A stretch of DNA of 6,326 bases from an uncultured Lachnospiraceae bacterium (GTDB taxonomy: Bacteria; Bacillota; Clostridia; Lachnospirales; Lachnospiraceae). The DNA is taken from the NCBI GenBank assembly GCA_905236545.1, contig CAJOQO010000318.1, forward strand, positions 1 through 6,326, in the 5' to 3' direction. The position numbers and the translations under genes are program-made. Under the pieces are notes generated by a model. It was not told where the DNA came from and did not search any database. It saw only the letters and a list, made by a program, of their open reading frames with translations. Of this stretch, positions 1-4,887 are shown piece after piece (the first letter of the stretch is position 1; each line of letters starts with the position of its first letter).

Positions 1-1
1 A

Positions 2-1129
2 CCGCTGGTATGGTGGAACCGCCAGCCGTCCAACAGCTCCACCGGCGAGCTGGACATGGATGCGCTCACCTGGAACGACAAGACCTACTATGTAGGATTT
101 GACGCGAACCAGGGTGCCGAGCTGCAGGGCCAGATGATCGCTGACTACATCGAAGCGAACATCGACACCATAGACAGAAACGGCGACGGCATCATCGGCT
201 ATGTCCTGGCAATCGGCGACATCGGCCACAACGATTCCATCGCACGTACCCGCGGCGCCCGCAAGGCTCTCGGCACCGGCGTTGAGGTTGACGGCGAGAT
301 TGATCCGTCTCCGGCTGAGACGAATGTGGACGGCAGCGCTTCCGTCGTGCAGGATGGCGAGATCGGCGGCCTGACGGTCAGAGAGCTTGCTTCCCACGAG
401 ATGAAGAACGCTTCCGGAGCGACCTGGGATGCTGCCACCGCCGGCAATACCATCGGAACCTGGACCGCGTCCTTCGGCGATCAGATCGACGTGATCGTCT
501 CCAACAACGACGGCATGGGCATGGCGATGTTCAATGCATGGTCCCAGGAAGAAGGCGTTCCGACCTTCGGATATGACGCGAACAGCGACGCGGTCGCGGC
601 GATCGCGGACGGCTATGCGGGAACCATTTCCCAGCACGCCGATGTGCAGGCTTACCTGACCCTCAGAGTTCTGAGAAACGCGCTTGACGACGTAGATCCG
701 GATACCGGAATCGGAACCCCCGACGAGGCCGGCAACGTTCTTTCCGATGAAGACTACTATTATGATGAGGATACCCGTTCCTACTATGCGTTGAACCTGG
801 CGGTTACCTCCGACAACTATGAGGACTTCCTGGATTCCACGGTTGTCTATGCGCCGGTTGCGAACCAGCTGAGCGAGGATTCCTCTCCGGTGAAGAACGT
901 ATGGCTTGACATCTACAACGCATCCGACAACTTCCTGAGCTCGACCTATCAGCCGCTGCTCGAGAACTATGATGACCTTCTGAACCTGAACGTCGAGTAC
1001 ATCGGCGGCGACGGACAGACTGAGTCCAACATCACGAACCGTCTGGGCAACCCGGATCAGTATGACGCATACGCGATCAACATGGTCAAGACGGACAACG
1101 CCGCTTCCTACACGGCTCTGCTTCAGTAA
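2..1129 (+). CDS. mglB: Galactose/glucose-binding protein MglB of an ABC importer, 5'-truncated by the window, with a C-terminal extension
   Basis: This is the extracellular sugar-binding subunit of the Mgl importer. The frame is open from base 2 and ends with TAA at 1127-1129, giving 375 visible residues; the signal peptide and roughly the first 85-90 mature residues lie upstream. It follows E. coli MglB closely. The segment PLVWWNRQPSN (2-34) matches PVVFFNKEPS, and an EF-hand-like calcium loop DRNGDGIIG lies at 173-199. A GHNDSIAR segment (224-247) supplies the His, Asp and Arg that contact sugar. A Trp in GATWDAATAG, an Asn in IVSNND and the Asp in FGYDANSD match other binding residues. 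The usual family end is reached near LAVTSDNYEDF (797-829). About 99 further residues follow, resembling the start of a second binding-protein domain. It lies 253 bp before mglA. Family identity is secure; the exact sugar (galactose, glucose or both) is inferred from the conserved pocket. Confidence 0.93.
   Translation, partial: PLVWWNRQPSNSSTGELDMDALTWNDKTYYVGFDANQGAELQGQMIADYIEANIDTIDRNGDGIIGYVLAIGDIGHNDSIARTRGARKALGTGVEVDGEIDPSPAETNVDGSASVVQDGEIGGLTVRELASHEMKNASGATWDAATAGNTIGTWTASFGDQIDVIVSNNDGMGMAMFNAWSQEEGVPTFGYDANSDAVAAIADGYAGTISQHADVQAYLTLRVLRNALDDVDPDTGIGTPDEAGNVLSDEDYYYDEDTRSYYALNLAVTSDNYEDFLDSTVVYAPVANQLSEDSSPVKNVWLDIYNASDNFLSSTYQPLLENYDDLLNLNVEYIGGDGQTESNITNRLGNPDQYDAYAINMVKTDNAASYTALLQ
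893..1126 (+). other. C-terminal segment of MglB resembling a second, incomplete N-lobe of a periplasmic binding protein
   Basis: This region encodes about 78 residues beginning KNVWLDIYNASDNF and ending NAASYTALLQ. Set beside the N-terminus of E. coli MglB, the order of elements agrees. IYNASDNF matches IYKYDDNF, a helix follows, then VEYIGGDGQTESN sits where VQLLMNDSQNDQSKQN sits, and DAYAINMV sits where KALAINLV does. It stops just before the point where the PVVFFN-like strand would come, which is the segment at the very start of the window. This is a by-eye alignment; the true first copy is outside the window and cannot be compared directly. Confidence 0.6.
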
Positions 1130-1134
1130 AGCAT

Positions 1135-1148
1135 CGCGGCGCACCGCG
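1135..1148 (+). other. Small GC-rich hairpin after the mglB stop
   Basis: CGCGG (1135-1139) pairs with CCGCG (1144-1148) around a CGCA loop, starting six bases after the mglB stop codon. No U-tract follows, so it is not a terminator by itself. It may help protect the mglB message 3' end, but this is only inference from position. Confidence 0.35.
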
Positions 1149-1175
1149 CAGATGAAACGATGCAGATGAAACGAT
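1148..1175 (+). repeat. Perfect 14-bp tandem duplication
   Basis: The sequence GCAGATGAAACGAT occurs twice back to back, at 1148-1161 and 1162-1175, with no mismatch and no spacer. It lies in the noncoding spacer between mglB and mglA, immediately upstream of the three-way-junction structure. It may be a recent slippage duplication or a pair of binding half-sites; the sequence does not distinguish these. Confidence 0.85.
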
Positions 1176-1176
1176 A

Positions 1177-1242
1177 AGGAGCTGTCATCGGACGGCCTGA
1201 TGATCCTCAAGAGTATACACAGGCGATTGTGAGGCAGCTCCT
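1177..1242 (+). promoter_or_regulatory. Predicted three-way-junction RNA structure between mglB and mglA
   Basis: Three helices nest with almost no unpaired bases between them. P1 pairs AGGAGCTG (1177-1184) with CAGCTCCT (1235-1242). P2 pairs TCATCGG (1185-1191) with CCTGATGA (1197-1203, plus one G-U pair with T1198) around a five-base loop. P3 pairs CCTCA (1205-1209) with TGAGG (1230-1234). Only T1204 is unpaired at the junction. The intrinsic terminator begins eight bases after P1, an arrangement like a sensor followed by an expression platform. I see no clear antiterminator helix, and the tight junction does not match the purine riboswitch. A 3'-UTR stabiliser for mglB mRNA is an equally good reading. 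Confidence 0.5.
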
Positions 1243-1250
1243 GAAAGAGT

Positions 1251-1283
1251 GGGGGAATTCCCGGGAATTCCCCCTTTCCTTTT
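1251..1283 (+). terminator. Intrinsic terminator inside the mgl operon, between mglB and mglA
   Basis: GGGGGAATTC (1251-1260) and GAATTCCCCC (1265-1274) are perfect reverse complements separated by CCGG, itself self-complementary, so 1251-1274 is a perfect 24-bp palindrome. In RNA it forms a 10-bp hairpin with a four-base loop, followed by TTTCCTTTT (1275-1283). The tail is interrupted by two Cs, which suggests partial read-through. That would yield abundant mglB message and less mglA-mglC, the usual stoichiometry for binding-protein transporters. Confidence 0.8.
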
Positions 1284-1382
1284 GACAGAGGATCAAAAAG
1301 GCGAAGGATCCGCTTTCCGGCCGAAGATCCGGCGGATGTCCGGGCGGAATCCGGCAATGACAAATGGTGAAGGAGAAAAGCC
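1284..1382 (+). other. mglA leader between the terminator and the start codon
   Basis: About 99 noncoding bases. The stretch 1316-1354 is rich in repeated TCCGG/ATCCGG units, with near-repeats ATCCGGCGGA and GTCCGGGCGGA that could form alternative local pairings. No convincing -35/-10 promoter was found. It ends in the mglA ribosome binding site. A short open frame crosses it but has no supported start or family resemblance. Confidence 0.4.
1370..1375 (+). promoter_or_regulatory. Ribosome binding site that sets the mglA GTG start
   Basis: AAGGAG lies seven bases before the GTG at 1383. This spacing, together with the N-terminus it gives (a leader of about eight residues before the first conserved strand), supports GTG rather than a downstream ATG as the start. 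Confidence 0.85.
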
Positions 1383-2888
1383 GTGGATAATAAGAAAGAC
1401 GATATCATCCTTTCGATACGCGGTATGTCCAAGTCTTTCGGAAGAAACAGGGTGCTCGATCATATCAGCCTGGAGGTGAAAAAGGGCATCGTGATGGGCC
1501 TGATGGGGGAGAACGGCGCCGGCAAGTCTACCATGATGAAGTGCCTGTTCGGCATCTACCACATGGATGAGGGAGACATCACGCTCGACGGGAGAGAGAT
1601 CAGCTTCTCGGGTCCGAAGGACGCGCTGGAGAATGGCGTCGCGATGGTGCACCAGGAATTGAACCAGTGCCTTGACCGCAGTGTCGTGGACAATCTGTTT
1701 CTCGGCCGCTATCCCACCAACGGCGGCGTGATTGACGAAGGACGGATGAAGAAGGAGGCTGCGGAGCTTTTTCGTACGCTTGGGATGACTGTAAATCTGA
1801 CGCAGCCGATGAGGAAGATGTCCGTGTCCGCGCGTCAGATGTGTGAGATCGCGAAGGCAATCTCGTATAATTCGAAAATAATCGTTCTGGATGAACCTAC
1901 ATCCTCCCTCACGGAGCCGGAGGTGCGGAAACTGTTCCGGATCATGCGGCAGCTGACCAGCGAGGGGATCTCCCTGATCTATATCTCCCATAAGATGGAT
2001 GAGATCTTTGAGATCTGCGATGAAGTTTCCGTCCTTCGGGACGGCGAGATGGTGATGACGAAGGCGGTGAAGGACACGGATTTCAATGAGCTGATCGCCG
2101 CGATGGTCGGACGATCGCTCGAGAATCGTTTTCCTCCTGTGGACAATCATCCCGGAAGTCCGGTCTTCCGTGTAGAACACCTGTCCACAAAGTTTACGCC
2201 CTATCTGCAGGATATTTCCTTTGAGGTCAATGAGGGAGAGATCTTCGGGCTGTACGGCCTCGTAGGCGCGGGCCGGTCCGAGCTGCTGGAGACGATCTTC
2301 GGCGTCCGTACCAGAGCATCCGGGCGGATCTATTACAGGGATCATCTGATGAACTTTAACAGCGCCAAGGAAGCCATGGAACATGGATTTGCCATGATCA
2401 CCGAGGAACGCAAGGCGAACGGAATGTTTGCGAAGGGGGATCTGACCTTTAACACGACGATCGCGAATCTGAACCGTTATATGTCAGGCCTGGTTCTTTC
2501 GGATCCGAAGATGCGCCGGGCAACGGAGGATGAGATCCGGATCATGCATACGAAATGCATGGGGCCGGATGACCTGATCTCAGGCCTCTCCGGCGGCAAC
2601 CAGCAGAAGGTAATCTTCGGGAAATGGCTCGAGAGAGCGCCGGAGGTATTCATGATGGACGAGCCGACGAGAGGAATCGATGTCGGCGCGAAATATGAGA
2701 TCTATGAGCTGATCATTCAGATGGCGAAGCAGGGGAAAACGATCATCGTCGTTTCCTCCGAGATGCCGGAGATCCTGGGAATCACGAACCGGATCGGCGT
2801 TATGAGCAACGGGCGTCTGTCCGGTATCGTCAATACGAAGGAAACCAGTCAGGAGGAGCTGCTCAGGCTCAGCGCGAAATATCTGTAA
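1383..2888 (+). CDS. mglA: Galactose/methyl galactoside import ATP-binding protein MglA
   Basis: This is the cytoplasmic ATPase of the Mgl importer, with two fused nucleotide-binding domains in 501 residues, close to the 506 of E. coli MglA. In domain 1, Walker A is GENGAGKST (42-50), the signature is a degenerate MSVSARQ (146-152), Walker B is IIVLDEP (166-172) with catalytic Glu171, and the switch His is His203. In domain 2, Walker A is degenerate, GLVGAGRS (292-299), lacking the GKS/T lysine. The signature LSGGNQQ (403-409) and Walker B VFMMDEP (422-428) are intact, and the switch position carries Ser (VVSSEMPE) instead of His. This asymmetry is normal for sugar importers of the RbsA/MglA class. 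The run YNSKIIVLDEPTSSLTEPEV and the adjoining YISHKMDEIFEICDEV closely match E. coli MglA. Translation starts at GTG with a good AAGGAG site. The stop is TAA at 2886-2888, and mglC follows after 157 bp. Confidence 0.96.
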   Translation: MDNKKDDIILSIRGMSKSFGRNRVLDHISLEVKKGIVMGLMGENGAGKSTMMKCLFGIYHMDEGDITLDGREISFSGPKDALENGVAMVHQELNQCLDRSVVDNLFLGRYPTNGGVIDEGRMKKEAAELFRTLGMTVNLTQPMRKMSVSARQMCEIAKAISYNSKIIVLDEPTSSLTEPEVRKLFRIMRQLTSEGISLIYISHKMDEIFEICDEVSVLRDGEMVMTKAVKDTDFNELIAAMVGRSLENRFPPVDNHPGSPVFRVEHLSTKFTPYLQDISFEVNEGEIFGLYGLVGAGRSELLETIFGVRTRASGRIYYRDHLMNFNSAKEAMEHGFAMITEERKANGMFAKGDLTFNTTIANLNRYMSGLVLSDPKMRRATEDEIRIMHTKCMGPDDLISGLSGGNQQKVIFGKWLERAPEVFMMDEPTRGIDVGAKYEIYELIIQMAKQGKTIIVVSSEMPEILGITNRIGVMSNGRLSGIVNTKETSQEELLRLSAKYL

Positions 2889-2892
2889 GGAG

Positions 2893-2955
2893 CTGTTCAG
2901 AAATAACTTTTCACTTCTGAGCAGACCGGTAGAATGAAAAGTTATTCTGAAACAG
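2893..2955 (+). repeat. Long imperfect inverted repeat between mglA and mglC
   Basis: Five bases after the mglA stop, 2893-2913 pairs with 2935-2955 over about 20 base pairs with single A bulges at 2903 and 2951. The core arms are TCAGAAATAACTTTTCA (2897-2913) and TGAAAAGTTATTCTGA (2935-2950). TTCT (2915-2918) and AGAA (2931-2934) extend the stem inward. No U-tract follows, so it is not an intrinsic terminator. It is a plausible RNA processing or stability hairpin, or a dispersed palindromic element. The 5' arm can also pair with 2915-2924, an exclusive alternative. Confidence 0.75.
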
Positions 2956-2990
2956 ATCCTGAGGATCCGCGGAACAGGATGATTGATTCT

Positions 2991-3021
2991 GCAGATTCGA
3001 TTCATTGCAGAGACGATCTGC
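2991..3021 (+). other. Possible hairpin just upstream of the mglC ribosome binding site
   Basis: GCAGAT (2991-2996) and CG (2998-2999) can pair with CGATCTGC (3014-3021), leaving one bulged T and a loop of about 14 bases. It ends some 11 bases before the GGAGG of mglC, so it could affect ribosome access. This is a modest stem and may be chance. Confidence 0.3.
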
Positions 3022-3032
3022 GAAACCAGCCG

Positions 3033-3037
3033 GGAGG
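3033..3037 (+). promoter_or_regulatory. Ribosome binding site that decides the mglC start
   Basis: GGAGG lies eight bases before the ATG at 3046. The frame is open further upstream to a TTG at 2983, but that codon has no comparable site and overlaps the structured spacer. The ATG at 3046 is therefore preferred. Confidence 0.85.
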
Positions 3038-3045
3038 AAGGAAAC

Positions 3046-3765
3046 ATGGCAGAGAATGTGAGGACAGGAGGAATCCTGACAGAGGAGGAGGCACAGAAGC
3101 TCCTCCGGCCGATCGATGAGTACGTCGGCAAGATACAGAGAAGGATCGATGCGCTGAGAGTGGACGGTACCGATAAGGTCCAGGATCTGACCAGCCATCT
3201 CCAGGTGATCAAGGAAAGCAAGCTGCTCAGCAAAGAGGAAAAGGCGAGACTGAGCGCGGAAGATCAGGCAAAGCTTGAGCAGGCGAAGGCTGTTGAGTCA
3301 AAGAACAAGGCCGAGGTCGACAGGCTGATCGCGGAGGCCGAGGGCTATATCGACGCGCATTACGACAGGGAATATCTGAGCGCGGTCAGGGCCAGCGGAG
3401 AGCTGGAGAAGGCAGCCGCGCAGAGAAAGTATAACGAGACGGTGGCGGCGCTTAAGGCGGAAAGGGAGAAAACCATCTCCGGGCTGAAGGCCAGGGCGGC
3501 TTCCGCTTCCGGAGAGGAAAGAGCGAAATACACGCAGGAACTCAAAGACGAGAATTATGTCGCGAAGAACAAGCTGTTCGATGCGAAGCTTGTCTATCAG
3601 AAGGATCTGCAGGATGTCAAGGACAGAGAGCATGAGGCGTTCACGCACAAGTACCATCTGATCGACCTGCTGCGCAATTCCAGATTCACGTTTGCGCAGA
3701 ATCGGGCGCAGAAGCGGGAGAACCGGAGATACACCTTCTCCAGGAAACAGTTCTTCCTCTCGAAC
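3046..3765 (+). other. Cytoplasmic helical/coiled-coil domain fused to the MglC N-terminus
   Basis: Encodes MglC residues 1-240. Visible helical segments include about 12-38, 62-98, 115-150 and 157-200, dense in Glu, Lys, Arg and Ala with regularly spaced Leu, Ile and Val. It contains no cysteine pairs, no nucleotide-binding loop and no hydrophobic stretch long enough to span a membrane. I do not recognise a named family. It is in frame with the permease and uses similar codons, so it does not look like a sequencing artefact. Confidence 0.7.
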
Positions 3766-4746
3766 GGACTGTATATCGTCATCATCTGCATCTTTATCAT
3801 GCTCTGCATCATAGCTCCGGTTGTCAAGCATACAGACCTGCTGACGGTGAACAATGTGCTGAATATCCTGCAGCAGGCTTCCCCGCGCATGTTCCTGGCG
3901 CTTGGCGTTGCCGGCCTGATCCTGCTGACCGGTACGGATCTTTCCATCGGACGAATGGTCGGCATGGGCATGTGTATCTCCACGATCGTGATGCACAAAG
4001 GCCCCAATACGGGAGCGGTTTTCGGAGCGGTATTTGACCTGACGGGCATCCCGCTGGCGGTAAGGGCGATTCTCGCGCTGCTTCTGTGCATCATTGCCTG
4101 CACCTGCTTTACTTCGCTCGCGGGATTCTTCACGGCGAGATTCAAGATGCATCCCTTTGTCTGCACGATGGCAAACATGCTGATGATCTTCGGACTTGTC
4201 ACCTACGCAACCAAGGGTGTGTCCTTCGGTGCGATCGAGAATGACATCCCGAACGCAGTCATCCCCAAGATCGGAAGCTTTCCGACGATCATCCTGTGGG
4301 CGGCCGCGGCCGTCGCCATCGTATGGTTTATCTGGAACAAGACAAAGTTCGGAAAGTATCTGTACGCGGTGGGCGGCAACTCCGAGGCAGCTGCCGTTTC
4401 CGGCATCTCCGTGTTCTGGGTCACCATGGGCGCGTTTATGATGGCAGGCGTCCTGTATGGATTTGGCTCCTGGCTTGAGTGCAACCGTATGATCGGTTCC
4501 GGCTCAGCGGCTTACGGACAGGGCTGGGATATGGACGCCATCGCTGCATGCGTGGTCGGCGGCGTGTCATTTACCGGTGGTATCGGTAAGATCTCCGGCG
4601 TTGTTGTCGGTGTACTGATCTTCACCGCGCTGACTTACTCCCTGACGATTCTGGGAATCGATACGAACCTCCAGTTCGTATTTGAAGGAATCATCATCCT
4701 GGCTGCTGTCACACTTGACTGCCTGAAGTATGTCCAGAAGAAATAA
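3046..4746 (+). CDS. mglC: Galactose/methyl galactoside ABC permease MglC with a long N-terminal helical extension
   Basis: This is the membrane channel subunit of the Mgl importer, 566 residues from the ATG at 3046, against 336 for E. coli MglC. Residues from about 241 match the family. The first membrane helix is at about 241-262, GTDLSIGR is at 296-303, the AVGGNSEAAAVSGI motif is at 441-454, and SFTGGIGKISGVVVGVLIFT lies near 508-527. The C-terminus, VTLDCLKYVQKK, matches E. coli VALDSLKYARKK. Residues 1-240 are highly charged, rich in Ala, Glu, Lys and Arg, and look helical, probably coiled-coil. A basic stretch (about 218-234) precedes the first helix, placing the extension in the cytoplasm. 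There is no Met between residue 1 and Met252, inside the first helix, so a family-length start at ATG is not available. The extension's function is unknown; interaction with MglA or another cytoplasmic partner is only a guess. The TAA stop is at 4744-4746, and a terminator follows. Confidence 0.93.
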   Translation: MAENVRTGGILTEEEAQKLLRPIDEYVGKIQRRIDALRVDGTDKVQDLTSHLQVIKESKLLSKEEKARLSAEDQAKLEQAKAVESKNKAEVDRLIAEAEGYIDAHYDREYLSAVRASGELEKAAAQRKYNETVAALKAEREKTISGLKARAASASGEERAKYTQELKDENYVAKNKLFDAKLVYQKDLQDVKDREHEAFTHKYHLIDLLRNSRFTFAQNRAQKRENRRYTFSRKQFFLSNGLYIVIICIFIMLCIIAPVVKHTDLLTVNNVLNILQQASPRMFLALGVAGLILLTGTDLSIGRMVGMGMCISTIVMHKGPNTGAVFGAVFDLTGIPLAVRAILALLLCIIACTCFTSLAGFFTARFKMHPFVCTMANMLMIFGLVTYATKGVSFGAIENDIPNAVIPKIGSFPTIILWAAAAVAIVWFIWNKTKFGKYLYAVGGNSEAAAVSGISVFWVTMGAFMMAGVLYGFGSWLECNRMIGSGSAAYGQGWDMDAIAACVVGGVSFTGGIGKISGVVVGVLIFTALTYSLTILGIDTNLQFVFEGIIILAAVTLDCLKYVQKK

Positions 4747-4761
4747 CGGGTATGAACACAC

Positions 4762-4790
4762 TTGCGTTCCCTCCGGACTTGTTGTAGATT
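4762..4790 (+). promoter_or_regulatory. Weak candidate promoter for glnN
   Basis: TTGCGT (4762-4767) and TAGATT (4785-4790) are separated by 17 bases. They match the sigma-A consensus at three and four of six positions. If used, the transcript would pass through the terminator at 4813-4858 before reaching glnN, implying attenuation or read-through. The match is poor and may be chance. Confidence 0.2.
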
Positions 4791-4812
4791 AACCGAAGCG
4801 GTGTTAAAGGAT

Positions 4813-4858
4813 AAGGAGCATTCCGGCAATCAGACATCGGGATGCTCCTTTGTTTTTT
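4813..4858 (+). terminator. Intrinsic terminator after mglC
   Basis: AAGGAGCAT (4813-4821) pairs with ATGCTCCTT (4842-4850), and the stem continues through a T-G wobble, two C-G pairs and a G-C pair to 4825/4838 around a 12-base loop. The T-rich tail TTTGTTTTTT (4849-4858) follows. It ends the mgl operon. The glnN ribosome binding site begins only 15 bases after the tail, so the hairpin also sits in the glnN leader. Confidence 0.9.
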
Positions 4859-4873
4859 CGTACCGGAATCAGG

Positions 4874-4879
4874 AAGGAG
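4874..4879 (+). promoter_or_regulatory. Ribosome binding site of glnN
   Basis: AAGGAG lies eight bases before the ATG at 4888 and fixes the start. It is identical to the first six bases of the terminator 5' arm and complementary to CTCCTT in the 3' arm (4845-4850). Confidence 0.85.
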
Positions 4880-4887
4880 TTGTACCT

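Noticed and set aside
1148..1175. CcpA (cre) catabolite repression site in the TGAAACG repeats
   Set aside because: The core has one base too few between TG and CG for the cre consensus and lacks the symmetric right half.
1177..1242. Purine riboswitch
   Set aside because: It has three helices, but the junction lacks the conserved unpaired bases of that class and the loops show no kissing complementarity.
1130..1250. Frameshifted remainder of the second MglB half-domain after the stop
   Set aside because: All three forward frames after 1129 were read; none shows the expected PVVFFN-like strand or anything similar, and stops come quickly.
1249..1479. Short + strand open frame across the mglB-mglA spacer
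   Set aside because: It starts in the terminator hairpin, overlaps mglA out of frame, and shows no resemblance to known proteins.
1293..2384. Long open frame on the - strand opposite mglA
   Set aside because: It lies wholly antisense to well-conserved mglA, its translation has no family resemblance and is rich in His/Arg/Leu as expected for a shadow of GC-rich coding sequence.
2983..3045. Upstream TTG start for mglC
   Set aside because: No good ribosome binding site, it overlaps structured spacer, and the ATG at 3046 has GGAGG at ideal spacing.
3298..4152. Open frames on the - strand opposite mglC
   Set aside because: The predicted residues are low-complexity and strongly charged, mirroring the mglC extension; no independent gene signals.
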